DNA from: Pseudomonas sediminis
GTDB taxonomy: Bacteria > Pseudomonadota > Gammaproteobacteria > Pseudomonadales > Pseudomonadaceae
Reading direction: 5' to 3'
DNA length: 64,000 bases
NCBI RefSeq assembly: GCF_039555755.1
Contig: NZ_CP154631.1
Coordinates: 4,154,001-4,218,000, forward strand
Below the pieces are notes generated by a model that saw nothing but the letters and a program-made list of their open reading frames with translations, had not been told where the DNA came from and searched no databases. The position numbers were made by a program, and so were the translations under genes. Every line of letters starts with the position of its first letter. The first letter of the stretch is position 1. Below, one piece after another: positions 13,058-25,219 of this stretch.

Positions 13058-15328
13058 TCAGGCGACCTCTGCCGCCGTCTCGAACTCGAAGCTTGGCTCG
13101 CCATCCTTTATGTCGACGTGTACCACGCCGCCATGCTCGGCCAGCTCGCCGAAGAGGATTTCCTCTGCCAGCGGACGCTTGATCTTGTCCTGGATCAAAC
13201 GCGCCATCGGCCGCGCGCCCATCATCACATCGTAACCGCGCTCGGCCAGCCAGCTGCGCGCCGCATCGCTGACTTCCAGCGTGACACGCTTGTCTTCCAG
13301 CTGCGCCTGCAGTTCGGTGAGGAACTTGTCGACGATGCTCTTGATGGTCTCGTGGCTCAGGCGACCGAACTGGATGATGGTATCCAGGCGGTTCCTGAAC
13401 TCCGGCGTGAAGCTCTTCTTGATGACTTCCATGGCATCGGTGGAGTGATCCTGCTGGGTGAAACCGATCGAGGCACGCGAGGCGGTTTCCGCACCGGCGT
13501 TGGTGGTCATGATCAGGATCACGTTGCGGAAATCCGCCTTGCGCCCGTTGTTGTCGGTCAGCGTGCCGTGATCCATCACCTGCAGCAGCAGGTTGAAGAC
13601 TTCCGGATGCGCCTTCTCGATCTCATCGAGCAACAGCACGCAGTGCGGCTGCTTGGTGATCGCCTCGGTGAGCAGGCCACCTTGGTCGAAACCGACATAA
13701 CCGGGCGGCGCACCGATCAAACGCGACACGGTGTGGCGCTCCATGTACTCGGACATGTCGAAACGCACCAGCTCGATGCCCATGGCCTTGGCCAGTTGCC
13801 GCGCTGCTTCGGTCTTGCCCACGCCAGTGGGGCCGGCGAACAGGAAGGAGCCGACCGGCTTGTCCGGCGCCTTGAGGCCGGCACGCGACAGCTTGATGGC
13901 GGTCGAGAGCGAATCGATGGCGGCGTCCTGACCGAAAACGGTCAGCTTCAGATCGCGCTCCAGATTACGCAGCAGCTCCTTGTCGGAGCTCGATACATGT
14001 TTTGGCGGAATCCGCGCGATCTTGGCGACGATGTCTTCGACCTGGGCGACCTCGATACGCGACACCCGCTTGTCTTCCGGCTGCAGACGCTGGTAGGCAC
14101 CCGCCTCGTCGATCACGTCGATGGCCTTGTCCGGCATATGCCGGTCATTGATGTAGCGCGCAGCCAGCTCGGCCGCTGCGCGCAGGGCCTCGTCGCTGTA
14201 CTCGATGTGGTGATGCTGCTCGAAGCGCGCCTTGAGCCCCTTGAGAATACCTACGGTGTCCTCTACCGAAGGCTCGACCACGTCGACCTTCTGGAAGCGT
14301 CGCGCCAGCGCGCGGTCCTTCTCGAAGATGCCGCGAAATTCCTGGAAGGTGGTGGAGCCGATGCAGCGAATCTCACCCGACGACAGCACTGGTTTGAGCA
14401 GGTTGGACGCATCCATGACCCCACCCGACGCCGCGCCCGCACCGATGATGGTGTGGATCTCGTCGATGAAAAGGATAGCATGTGGACGCTTGCGCAGCTC
14501 ATTGAGTAGCGCCTTGAAGCGCTTCTCGAAGTCGCCGCGATACTTGGTGCCGGCCAGCAACGCACCGAGATCCAGCGAATACACCACGCTGTCGGCCAGC
14601 AGATCAGGCACCTGCTCGTCAACGATACGCTTGGCCAGACCTTCGGCGATGGCGGTCTTGCCGACACCGGCCTCGCCCACCAGCAGCGGGTTGTTCTTGC
14701 GCCGACGCGCGAGAATCTGCGCAACGCGCTCGACTTCATGCTCACGCCCGACCAACGGGTCGATACGCCCCTGGCGAGCCAGCTCATTGAGATTGCTGGC
14801 GTAGGCATCCAGTGGATTGCTGGAGGTAGAGGACTCGCCGCCCTCCTCATCCTGCATCTCCTGATCGTTCTCGTGGTGGTCGCCGTGCCCCGGCACCTTG
14901 GAGATGCCATGGGCGATGTAGTTGACCACATCGATGCGGGCCACACTCTGCTGCTTGAGCAGGAACACGGCCTGGCTTTCCTGCTCGCTGAAGATCGCGA
15001 CCAGCACGTTGGCGCCGGTCACTTCACGCTTGCCGGAACTCTGCACGTGGAAGACCGCGCGCTGCAGAACACGCTGGAAACCTAGCGTTGGCTGGGTTTC
15101 GCGGTCTTCATCGTGCTGAGGAATCAATGGCGTAGTGGAGTCAATGAACTCCTGCAAATCGTGGCGTAGCTTGTCGAGGTTGGCCCCACAGGCCCGCAAC
15201 ACACTGGCGGCTGCCTCGTTGTCCAGCAAGGCGAGCAGCAGATGCTCGACCGTCATGAACTCATGACGCTTGGCACGGGCCTCCTTGAAAGCCAGATTGA
15301 GGGTGACTTCGAGCTCTCGATTCAACAT
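13058..15328 (-). CDS. clpA: ATP-dependent Clp protease ATPase subunit ClpA
   Basis: ClpA is a hexameric unfoldase that feeds substrates to ClpP and, with ClpS, degrades N-degron proteins. The 756 residues contain the N-terminal Clp_N domain (about 1-145, the ClpS docking site), a first AAA module with Walker A GEAGVGKTA near 215, and a second with GPTGVGKTE near 497 and DEIEKAHPEVF as its Walker B region. It has a ClpP-binding loop region and the short ClpA-type linker, not the long coiled middle domain of ClpB. It follows clpS by 29 bases in one operon. Confidence 0.96.
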   Translation of the reverse strand: MLNRELEVTLNLAFKEARAKRHEFMTVEHLLLALLDNEAAASVLRACGANLDKLRHDLQEFIDSTTPLIPQHDEDRETQPTLGFQRVLQRAVFHVQSSGKREVTGANVLVAIFSEQESQAVFLLKQQSVARIDVVNYIAHGISKVPGHGDHHENDQEMQDEEGGESSTSSNPLDAYASNLNELARQGRIDPLVGREHEVERVAQILARRRKNNPLLVGEAGVGKTAIAEGLAKRIVDEQVPDLLADSVVYSLDLGALLAGTKYRGDFEKRFKALLNELRKRPHAILFIDEIHTIIGAGAASGGVMDASNLLKPVLSSGEIRCIGSTTFQEFRGIFEKDRALARRFQKVDVVEPSVEDTVGILKGLKARFEQHHHIEYSDEALRAAAELAARYINDRHMPDKAIDVIDEAGAYQRLQPEDKRVSRIEVAQVEDIVAKIARIPPKHVSSSDKELLRNLERDLKLTVFGQDAAIDSLSTAIKLSRAGLKAPDKPVGSFLFAGPTGVGKTEAARQLAKAMGIELVRFDMSEYMERHTVSRLIGAPPGYVGFDQGGLLTEAITKQPHCVLLLDEIEKAHPEVFNLLLQVMDHGTLTDNNGRKADFRNVILIMTTNAGAETASRASIGFTQQDHSTDAMEVIKKSFTPEFRNRLDTIIQFGRLSHETIKSIVDKFLTELQAQLEDKRVTLEVSDAARSWLAERGYDVMMGARPMARLIQDKIKRPLAEEILFGELAEHGGVVHVDIKDGEPSFEFETAAEVA

Positions 15329-15357
15329 AGCTTCACCTCATACCCAAGTGGCCGGCG

Positions 15358-15720
15358 TTAACCGTCCTTCTCTATTTCACAGAGTAGCGGATGCTGGCTC
15401 TCTCGCGCGTACTGGTTGACCTGCATTGCTTTGGTCTCCGCAATATCGCGGGTGTACACACCACATACCGCACGCCCTTCTGTATGGACGGCGAGCATGA
15501 TCTTGGTTGCCAGCTCCCGGTTCATGCCGAAAAACGTTTCGAGCACTTCGACGACAAAATCCATCGGGGTGTAGTCGTCATTGAATAAGACCACCTTGTA
15601 CATCGGTGGTGCCTGCAATGCTGGCTTGGATTCCTGAACAGCAATGCCAGAGGAGTCATCCTCATGCTCTGCCGGGTGATCCTGATTGAATGTTAGTCGA
15701 ATCTGGCTACTTGCATGCAT
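15358..15720 (-). CDS. clpS: ClpS, N-degron adaptor of ClpAP
   Basis: ClpS binds proteins with N-terminal Leu, Phe, Tyr or Trp and delivers them to ClpA. The 120-residue product has a flexible N-terminal tail (about 1-40), then the core with [20 protein letters not shown], whose Asn and Asp residues hold the substrate amino group, and [21 protein letters not shown], which completes the pocket. It is the first gene of a clpS–clpA operon and is divergent from cspD across a 230-base control region. Confidence 0.95.
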   Translation of the reverse strand: MHASSQIRLTFNQDHPAEHEDDSSGIAVQESKPALQAPPMYKVVLFNDDYTPMDFVVEVLETFFGMNRELATKIMLAVHTEGRAVCGVYTRDIAETKAMQVNQYARESQHPLLCEIEKDG

Positions 15721-15802
15721 GCTGAAATCAGAGGTTCAGGGCTGGGCGAACGGGGATGCTAGAGGGAGTTTGACTGAGTTCTCAGCCATCCGCCGTATAG
15801 CC

Positions 15803-15830
15803 TTGACTAACGGCAAAAGGGTGTTACAAC
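15803..15830 (+). promoter_or_regulatory. Candidate sigma-70 promoter of cspD
   Basis: TTGACT (15803-15808) and TACAAC (15825-15830) are 16 bases apart, giving a predicted start near 15837 and a leader of about 110 bases before the cspD ATG. The call rests on sequence match only. Confidence 0.4.
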
Positions 15831-15836
15831 AAATGA

Positions 15837-15854
15837 ATACCCACTGGTGGGTAT
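15837..15854. promoter_or_regulatory. Perfect 18-bp palindrome, operator-like, in the clpS/cspD control region
   Basis: ATACCCACTGGTGGGTAT is identical to its own reverse complement over all 18 bases. It begins about seven bases past the candidate -10 of cspD, so a bound dimer would sit on the predicted start site. A palindrome with no central loop is unlike a terminator and more like a repressor operator. The binding protein is unknown. Confidence 0.5.
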
Positions 15855-15950
15855 CAGGGATTCCACGCCTTCGCCCAGCCTGGTCGGTTATCGCGCGGAA
15901 TGAAGTGGATGATACTCCAGAGATGGAGTCCTTTGCAGAGGGATATCAGC

Positions 15951-16220
15951 ATGCTCAGCGGTAAGGTCAAGTGGTTCAACAACGCCAAAGGCTATGGATT
16001 CATCCTGGCCGACGGCCGAGATGAGGACCTGTTCGCCCACTACTCGGCCATCCAGATGGACGGTTACAAGACACTCAAGGCCGGTCAGCCGGTCCGCTTC
16101 GAGATCGTGCAAGGCCCCAAAGGACTGCATGCGGTCAATATCAGCGCAGCCAGCGCCACTCAGGATGCCCCCGTGGCAGCCACCCAGACGCAGAGTATCG
16201 CGAGTACTGCCGAAGCCTGA
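15951..16220 (+). CDS. cspD: Cold-shock-like protein CspD
   Basis: The small single-stranded-nucleic-acid-binding protein belongs to the CspD type; E. coli CspD inhibits replication in stationary phase. The 89 residues comprise one cold-shock domain (about 1-65) with RNP1 KGYGFI and RNP2-like DLFAHYS, then an Ala/Thr/Gln-rich tail. The ATG at 15951 follows AGAGGGA and starts with MLSGKVKWFNN. The cspD–clpS neighbourhood is conserved: in E. coli cspD also lies next to clpS–clpA. Confidence 0.94.
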   Translation: MLSGKVKWFNNAKGYGFILADGRDEDLFAHYSAIQMDGYKTLKAGQPVRFEIVQGPKGLHAVNISAASATQDAPVAATQTQSIASTAEA

Positions 16221-16274
16221 GCATCCTGACCCACAGCTTCATCGAATACGAAGCACATGGATGTGCTGAACACG

Positions 16275-16304
16275 AAAAGGCCGGTCATTGGACCGGCCTT
16301 TTTT
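16275..16304 (+). terminator. cspD terminator
   Basis: The stem AAGGCCGGTC / GACCGGCCTT has an ATTG loop followed by six T bases. It lies 55 bases after cspD and 16 bases before the end of the convergent icd. The A-rich left arm gives it activity towards icd as well. Confidence 0.88.
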
Positions 16305-16319
16305 CACACCTTAATCAGC

Positions 16320-17576
16320 CTACATATGGCTGATCATCGCATCGCCGAACTCGGAGCACGACATCAGCTTCGCACCCTCCATCAGACGTTCGAAGTCATA
16401 GGTCACGGTCTTCGCAGCGATGGCGCCGTTGGTGCCCCTGATGATCAGATCGGCCGCCTCGGCCCAACCCATGTGACGCAACATCATCTCTGCAGAGAGA
16501 ATCACCGAGCCAGGGTTGACCTTGTCCTGGCCGGCGTATTTCGGCGCCGTGCCGTGAGTCGCCTCGAACATCGCCACGGAGTCGGACAGGTTGGCACCCG
16601 GCGCGATACCGATGCCACCGACTTCGGCCGCCAGGGCGTCGGACAGATAGTCGCCATTGAGGTTGAGCGTGGCGATCACGTCATATTCGGCCGGACGCAG
16701 CAGGATCTGCTGCAGCATGGCGTCGGCAATCACGTCCTTGACCACGATATTCTTGCCGGTACGCGGGTTCTTGAACTGCATCCAAGGGCCGCCATCGAGC
16801 AGCTCGGCACCGAATTCGTCACATGCGATTTCGTAACCCCACTCTTTGAAGGCACCTTCGGTGAACTTCATGATGTTGCCTTTGTGCACCAGGGTTACCG
16901 AACTGCGATCGTTGTCCACGGCGTACTGCAGCGCCTTGCGCACAAGGCGCTTGGTGCCAGCTTCGGAAACCGGCTTGATGCCGATGCCGCACATGTCGGT
17001 GAAGCGGATCTTCTTGACGCCCATTTCCTCGGTGAGGAACTTGATGACCTTCTCCGCTTCGGGGCTGCCAGCCTTCCACTCGACACCGGCGTAGATGTCC
17101 TCGGAGTTCTCGCGGAAGATCACCATATCCACGTCACCTGGTTTCTTGACCGGACTGGGCACGCCCTCGAACCAGCGTACCGGGCGCAGGCAGACATAAA
17201 GGTCGAGTTCCTGGCGCAGGGCCACGTTGAGCGAACGAATGCCACCACCAACGGGCGTGGTCAGCGGGCCTTTGATCGAGACCACGTAATCACGCACGGC
17301 CTCGAGGGTTTCTTTCGGCAGCCAGGTGTCCTGATCGTAAACCTGAGTGGCTTTCTCGCCGGCATAAACCTCCATCCAGGAGATCTTGCGGGCGCCGCCG
17401 TAGGCCTTCGCCACCGCAGCGTCGACCACCTTGATCATCACCGGGGAAATATCGACACCAATACCATCACCCTCGATGAACGGGATGACCGGATTGTCTG
17501 GAACATTCAGCGACATATCGGCGTTGACGGTGATTTTGTCACCGCTGGCTGGCACCTGGATCTTTTGGTATCCCAT
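16320..17576 (-). CDS. icd: Isocitrate dehydrogenase, NADP-dependent, dimeric type
   Basis: This TCA-cycle enzyme converts isocitrate to 2-oxoglutarate with NADPH production. The 418-residue product has the family opening MGYQKIQVP, the substrate-binding [21 protein letters not shown], the [12 protein letters not shown] segment and [16 protein letters not shown] near the C-terminus. The frame extends 30 codons upstream, but the ATG at 17576 with GGAG six bases before it matches the family start. It contains the NSED segment that, in enterobacteria, is phosphorylated by AceK. It is divergent from idh, an unrelated enzyme with the same reaction. Confidence 0.95.
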   Translation of the reverse strand: MGYQKIQVPASGDKITVNADMSLNVPDNPVIPFIEGDGIGVDISPVMIKVVDAAVAKAYGGARKISWMEVYAGEKATQVYDQDTWLPKETLEAVRDYVVSIKGPLTTPVGGGIRSLNVALRQELDLYVCLRPVRWFEGVPSPVKKPGDVDMVIFRENSEDIYAGVEWKAGSPEAEKVIKFLTEEMGVKKIRFTDMCGIGIKPVSEAGTKRLVRKALQYAVDNDRSSVTLVHKGNIMKFTEGAFKEWGYEIACDEFGAELLDGGPWMQFKNPRTGKNIVVKDVIADAMLQQILLRPAEYDVIATLNLNGDYLSDALAAEVGGIGIAPGANLSDSVAMFEATHGTAPKYAGQDKVNPGSVILSAEMMLRHMGWAEAADLIIRGTNGAIAAKTVTYDFERLMEGAKLMSCSEFGDAMISHM

Positions 17577-17937
17577 GCTGGACTCCATCTTGTGGTTAGA
17601 CAGTGTGCACTCCCGAGAGTAGCGCAAACCACGAACCACAGACACATGTGCAAAGGTCTTATTCAACTGGGCATTCTGCGGCGAGGTGCCGCAGTGGTAT
17701 ACTGCTTAGGTGACTAACGAGTCATAAGGGGTGACCTGCCTGGAACCAGGCAGCAACCTCTTGAAACCGGTAAACGGCAACCACTGTCTGCCGGCTCGAA
17801 CTGCTCGACACTCTACGGGTGCATCCAACATCACCGCGGCGAGTCCTCGACCCGGCCCCGCCACCATGGGGCCCAGGCGCCTACCAGTGCAGGTCGAGTT
17901 TCTATGCGCGCTCAGCAAAGAAGAGAGTTAACCCTAA
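17577..17937. promoter_or_regulatory. Shared control region between divergent icd and idh
   Basis: In these 361 bases, an extended -10 (TGG-TATACT, 17695-17703) points toward idh, giving a leader of about 225 bases. An inverted repeat CTGCGGC-N5-GCCGCAG (17676-17694) ends just before that -10, so it would lie between the -35 and -10 regions. Farther down, CCTGCCTGG-AACC-AGGCAGC forms a small hairpin in the leader. No clear promoter for icd could be fixed. Confidence 0.5.
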
Positions 17938-20166
17938 ATGTCCACCCCTTCGAAGATCATCTACACCTTCACCGACGAAGCCCCGGCCCTTGCTACCTAT
18001 TCGCTTCTGCCCATTGTAGAAGCCTTTGCCGCATCGGCTGACATCTCCGTTGAAACCCGCGACATCTCTCTTGCTGGACGGATCCTGGCAAGCTTTGCCG
18101 ACCGCCTGGACGCCGACAAACGCATCGATGACGACCTGGCCAAACTGGCCGAACTGACTCTGCAAGCCGATGCCAACATCATCAAGCTGCCGAACATCAG
18201 CGCCTCCGTACCTCAGCTCAAGGCCGCCATCGCCGAGCTGCAGGCTCAGGGCTACGGCATTCCCGATTTCCCGGAAGACCCGCAAAGCGAAGAAGACAAG
18301 GAAGTTCGCGCTCGCTACGCCAAGATCCTGGGTAGCGCCGTCAACCCGGTTCTGCGCGAAGGCAACTCCGACCGCCGTGCTCCAGCCGCGGTAAAAGCCT
18401 ATGCCCGCAAGCACCCGCACAGCATGGGCAAGTGGAGCATGGCCTCGCAGTCCCACGCCGACTACATGCGCGGCGGCGACTTCTTCTCCAGCGAGCAGTC
18501 GATCACCATGGCCAAGGCCGGTGATGTGCGCATCGAATTTGTCGGTAAGGACGGCAAGGTCGAAGTGAAGAAACAGCTCGCCCTGCAAGAAGGCGAAGTG
18601 TTCGACAGCATGTTCATGAGCTGCCGCAAGCTGCGTGACTTCTTCGAGAAGACTCTGCAGGACTGCAAGGAAACCGGCGTGATGTGGTCCCTGCACGTCA
18701 AGGCGACCATGATGAAGGTCTCCCACCCGATCGTCTTCGGCCACGCCGTCAGCGTTTACTACAAGGACGTGTTCGACAAGTACGGCGACCTGTTCAAGGA
18801 ACTGGGCGTCAACCCGAACAACGGTATCAGCAGCGTCTACGACAAGATCAAGTCGCTGCCAGCCTCGCAGCAGGAAGAAATCCTGCATGACATCCACGAA
18901 GTCTACGCTCATCGCCCTGAAATGGCCATGGTCGATTCGGTCAAGGGCATTACCAACCTGCACATCCCGAGCGACGTCATCGTCGACGCCTCTATGCCTG
19001 CGATGATCCGCAACTCCGGCCAGATGTGGGGCAAGGATGGTAAGCAGAAAGACACCAAGGCTGTCATGCCTGAGAGCACCTACGCTCGCATCTATCAGGA
19101 AATGATCAACTTCTGCAAAACCAACGGTGCGTTCGACCCGACCACCATGGGCAGCGTGCCGAACGTTGGCCTGATGGCGCAGAAAGCCGAAGAATACGGC
19201 TCCCACGACAAGACCTTCGAAATGACCGCCGACGGCACCATGCGCGTCGTAGCTGCCGATGGCACCGTGCTGATGCAGCACGAAGTCGAAGCGGGCGATA
19301 TCTGGCGCGCCTGCCAGACCAAGGACGCCCCGATCCGCGACTGGGTCAAGCTGGCCGTTACCCGTGCCCGTCAATCCGATACCCCGGCCATCTTCTGGCT
19401 GGACCCGGAGCGCGCCCATGATCGCGAGCTGCAGAAGAAAGTCGAGCTGTACCTCAAGGACCACGACCTGACTGGTCTGGACATCCGCATGATGGGCTAC
19501 AACGAGGCCATCCGCGTCTCCATGGAGCGCATGATCCGCGGCCAGGACACCATCTCGGTGACTGGTAACGTGCTGCGTGACTACCTGACCGACCTGTTCC
19601 CGATCATGGAACTGGGCACCTCGGCCAAGATGCTGTCCATCGTTCCGCTGATGGCCGGCGGCGGCATGTACGAAACCGGCGCTGGCGGCTCGGCTCCCAA
19701 GCACGTACAACAGCTGGTCGAAGAGAACTACCTGCGCTGGGATTCCCTGGGCGAGTTCCTGGCCCTGGCCGTATCGCTGGAAGAAACCGGTATCAAGACC
19801 AACAACGCCAAGGCCAAGGTACTGGGCAAGACCCTGGACCAGGCTACCGGCAAGCTGCTGGACAACAACAAGTCCCCGGCGCGCAAGGTCGGCGAGATCG
19901 ACAACCGTGGCAGCCACTTCTACCTGGCGCTGTACTGGGCTCAAGCCCTGGCCGAGCAGAACGACGATGCCGAGCTGAAGGCTCACTTCGCGCCGCTGGC
20001 CAAGCAATTGACCGAGCAGGAAGCGACCATCGTTGCCGAACTGGCTGCCGTGCAAGGCAAACCGGCTGAGATCGGTGGCTACTACCGTTCCAACCCCAAG
20101 CTGACAAGCAAGGTGATGCGCCCCAGCGCTACCTTCAACGCCGCTCTGGCTGCACTGAATGCCTGA
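17938..20166 (+). CDS. idh: Isocitrate dehydrogenase, NADP-dependent, monomeric type
   Basis: This second isocitrate dehydrogenase has no sequence relation to Icd. The 742-residue length and opening [20 protein letters not shown] fit the monomeric (IDH-II) family found in Pseudomonas, Azotobacter and Corynebacterium. Residues around [19 protein letters not shown] and the Lys/Arg-rich segments that follow belong to the isocitrate site, and the NADP-binding region includes [15 protein letters not shown]. It is transcribed away from icd and ends in a strong terminator. In other bacteria the monomeric enzyme often serves during growth on acetate or in the cold, which would fit aceA 9 kb away, but that is inference. 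Confidence 0.95.
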   Translation: MSTPSKIIYTFTDEAPALATYSLLPIVEAFAASADISVETRDISLAGRILASFADRLDADKRIDDDLAKLAELTLQADANIIKLPNISASVPQLKAAIAELQAQGYGIPDFPEDPQSEEDKEVRARYAKILGSAVNPVLREGNSDRRAPAAVKAYARKHPHSMGKWSMASQSHADYMRGGDFFSSEQSITMAKAGDVRIEFVGKDGKVEVKKQLALQEGEVFDSMFMSCRKLRDFFEKTLQDCKETGVMWSLHVKATMMKVSHPIVFGHAVSVYYKDVFDKYGDLFKELGVNPNNGISSVYDKIKSLPASQQEEILHDIHEVYAHRPEMAMVDSVKGITNLHIPSDVIVDASMPAMIRNSGQMWGKDGKQKDTKAVMPESTYARIYQEMINFCKTNGAFDPTTMGSVPNVGLMAQKAEEYGSHDKTFEMTADGTMRVVAADGTVLMQHEVEAGDIWRACQTKDAPIRDWVKLAVTRARQSDTPAIFWLDPERAHDRELQKKVELYLKDHDLTGLDIRMMGYNEAIRVSMERMIRGQDTISVTGNVLRDYLTDLFPIMELGTSAKMLSIVPLMAGGGMYETGAGGSAPKHVQQLVEENYLRWDSLGEFLALAVSLEETGIKTNNAKAKVLGKTLDQATGKLLDNNKSPARKVGEIDNRGSHFYLALYWAQALAEQNDDAELKAHFAPLAKQLTEQEATIVAELAAVQGKPAEIGGYYRSNPKLTSKVMRPSATFNAALAALNA

Positions 20167-20182
20167 TAAGGTTTGAGTGCAA

Positions 20183-20213
20183 AAAGAACCCCGGCCTGGT
20201 GCCGGGGTTCTTT
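20183..20213 (+). terminator. idh terminator
   Basis: The stem AAAGAACCCCGGC / GCCGGGGTTCTTT (13 bp) has a five-base CTGGT loop followed by a T-rich stretch. It lies 16 bases after the idh stop. Confidence 0.9.
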
Positions 20214-20239
20214 ATTTATAGATCTGGAAAATCTTTGTA

Positions 20240-20288
20240 GGAGCGAGCTCTGCTCGCGAAGCCGTTTTTCGCGAGCAGAGCTCGCTCC
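20240..20288. repeat. REP-like palindrome, TAGGAGCGAGCTC family
   Basis: A perfect 21-bp inverted repeat (20240-20260 and 20268-20288) has a seven-base loop. Each arm begins GGAGCGAGCTCTGCTCG, and the arm is itself partly palindromic (GCGAGCTCTGCTCGC). It stands between the idh terminator and nudJ and is of the intergenic REP/BIME type common in Pseudomonas; related copies occur near 46784 and 53714. Confidence 0.75.
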
Positions 20289-20329
20289 CACAGAATCCTG
20301 CACGCTGATCGTTTTTTGGAGCACCGAAA

Positions 20330-20770
20330 ATGGACTGGCAACCCCATATCACCGTGGCCACGGTGATCGAAGATGATGGCCGTTTCCTCTTCGTCGAAGA
20401 ATTCAAAGCCGGCCGCATGGTGCTGAACCAGCCAGCCGGACACCTGGAGGCCAACGAGTCGCTGCGTGAAGCCGCAGTGCGGGAAACACTCGAGGAGACC
20501 GGATGGAACGTGGAGCTGACCGCCCTGCTCGGCATCTATCTCTACACCGCACCGAGCAACGGCGTGACCTATCAACGCGTGTGCTTCAGCGCCCGCCCCG
20601 TAAGCCATGACCCCGAGCGCGAGCTGGATAGCGACATCAGCAGCATCACCTGGCTGACCCGTGACGAGCTGGCCGCACAACCCGAGCGCTGGCGCAGTGA
20701 GCTGGTTTTGCAGTGTGTTGACGATTATTTGGCCGGTATCAGCGGGCCACTGGAACTGGTGCGCAACTAA
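20330..20770 (+). CDS. nudJ: Nudix hydrolase NudJ-like (nucleoside tri/diphosphate phosphatase)
   Basis: The cytosolic Mg-dependent hydrolase has the complete Nudix box GHLEANESLREAAVRETLEE continuing TG (from about residue 38), with the Glu residues that bind metal. The 146-residue length is close to E. coli NudJ (153), which hydrolyses thiamine pyrophosphate intermediates and nucleotides. The order nudJ–mnmA–hflD–purB is the same as in E. coli, which supports the name. The exact substrate cannot be read from the sequence. Confidence 0.88.
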   Translation: MDWQPHITVATVIEDDGRFLFVEEFKAGRMVLNQPAGHLEANESLREAAVRETLEETGWNVELTALLGIYLYTAPSNGVTYQRVCFSARPVSHDPERELDSDISSITWLTRDELAAQPERWRSELVLQCVDDYLAGISGPLELVRN

Positions 20771-20777
20771 AGTCTGG

Positions 20778-20794
20778 CCCGGATGAAATCCGGG
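20778..20794. repeat. Short CCCGGAT hairpin repeat between nudJ and mnmA
   Basis: CCCGGAT-GAA-ATCCGGG forms a 7-bp stem eight bases after nudJ. The rest of the 256-base gap before mnmA has no open frame or RNA gene I can support. GGATTTCATCC-type repeats are common between Pseudomonas genes; here it could also end nudJ transcripts. Confidence 0.45.
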
Positions 20795-20990
20795 GTTGTC
20801 GTGCTCGCCGCGTCCAGATAATGAAGAGCGGAACGCTGGCCGCTCGTAGCCAAGCGGACAGTCCATCGCTGTAAAGCGCCACAAACACCCTACGGCATAC
20901 TGCTTCGCGACGACTGCATGGATGCAGGAGGTAGAGCGACGCAGGAAGCCAAAGCCGAGTACGCCCTACGGGCGGCAGGCTTTCTGGTAG

Positions 20991-22756
<1,766 letters not shown>

Positions 22757-22758
22757 CC

Positions 22759-23622
22759 ATGGAGCCCGCCAGCCGCAGCGTCAAACCCCTTCAGGGTGCC
22801 CTGCTGCTGGCGCTCTCGGCGCTGCTGTTCGCTTTTACCGGCGTCGGCATCCGCGAGATATCCAGCAGCGTCAACAACGAGTCGGTGGTGTTCTTCCGCA
22901 ACCTGGTCGGCGTGTTGTTCTTCCTGCCTTTGCTGCTGGTGCGTGGCGTTCGCCCGCTACGCACGACACGCCTGAAATCCCATCTGTGGCGCACCACCTA
23001 CGGCCTGGCGGCGATGTACTGCTTCTTCTACGCCATCGCCCACCTGCCATTGGCCGACGCCATGCTGTTCACCTACTCGGCGCCGGTGTTCACCCCGCTG
23101 ATCGCGCATATATGGCTGAAGGAGCCGCTGACTCGACGCATGCTGGTCAGCAGCCTGATCGGTTTGTGCGGCGTGCTGCTGGTGGCCAAACCCAGCACCG
23201 CCCTGTTCGAGGGGCCGGCCCTGTTTGGCCTGGCCGCCAGCCTGCTGGCGGCCTTCGCCTTCGTCTCCATCCGTGAAATGAGCGATAGCGAACCAGCAAC
23301 GCGCATCGTTTTCTATTTCTCGCTGTTCAGCGCGCTGTTCTCCGCCATCCCCCTGACCTGGAGCTGGCAACCACTGGATACCACCCAACTGAGCTGGCTG
23401 CTGGGCATCGGCCTGCTGGCCACCGCCAGCCAGGTGATCATGTCGCGCGCCTACGGCCTCGCGCCGCCGGGGCTGATCGGCCCGGTCGCCTACCTGGCCA
23501 TCGTCTTCGCCGGCATCATCGCCTGGCTGCTCTGGGGCGAGACGCCAGACACCCTGTCACTGCTCGGCGCAGCGCTGATCTTTGCCGCCAGTCTGTTATC
23601 GGTCGCACGACGCAGGACATAG
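22759..23622 (+). CDS. EamA/DMT-family inner-membrane transporter
   Basis: The 287-residue hydrophobic protein has about ten membrane segments arranged as two EamA repeats. The first starts GALLLALSALLFAFTGVGI and the second around PALFGLAASLLAAFAFVSI; LPLADAMLFTYSAPVFTPLI is typical of the family. The ATG at 22759 lies two bases after the hflD stop. Substrates of this family (amino acids, nucleobases and other metabolites) cannot be predicted from sequence. Confidence 0.85.
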   Translation: MEPASRSVKPLQGALLLALSALLFAFTGVGIREISSSVNNESVVFFRNLVGVLFFLPLLLVRGVRPLRTTRLKSHLWRTTYGLAAMYCFFYAIAHLPLADAMLFTYSAPVFTPLIAHIWLKEPLTRRMLVSSLIGLCGVLLVAKPSTALFEGPALFGLAASLLAAFAFVSIREMSDSEPATRIVFYFSLFSALFSAIPLTWSWQPLDTTQLSWLLGIGLLATASQVIMSRAYGLAPPGLIGPVAYLAIVFAGIIAWLLWGETPDTLSLLGAALIFAASLLSVARRRT

Positions 23623-23650
23623 GCGGTCACGCGCCGGTTTTCATGTATGA

Positions 23651-25141
<1,491 letters not shown>

Positions 25142-25160
25142 GCGCGATCAGCCTCGAGGA

Positions 25161-25184
25161 CGCCCGGCTGAGCCGGGCGTTTTT
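25161..25184 (+). terminator. purB terminator
   Basis: The stem CGCCCGGC / GCCGGGCG has a three-base loop and is followed by five T bases. It lies 19 bases after purB and closes the nudJ–purB stretch. Confidence 0.88.
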
Positions 25185-25219
25185 GTTTTAAGGTTTTTAT
25201 CTATTTCAAGGGCTTACTG

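Noticed and set aside
17902..20055. 717-codon minus-strand open frame opposite idh
   Set aside because: It lies wholly inside the strongly supported idh gene and has no recognisable domains; long antisense frames are common at this codon bias.
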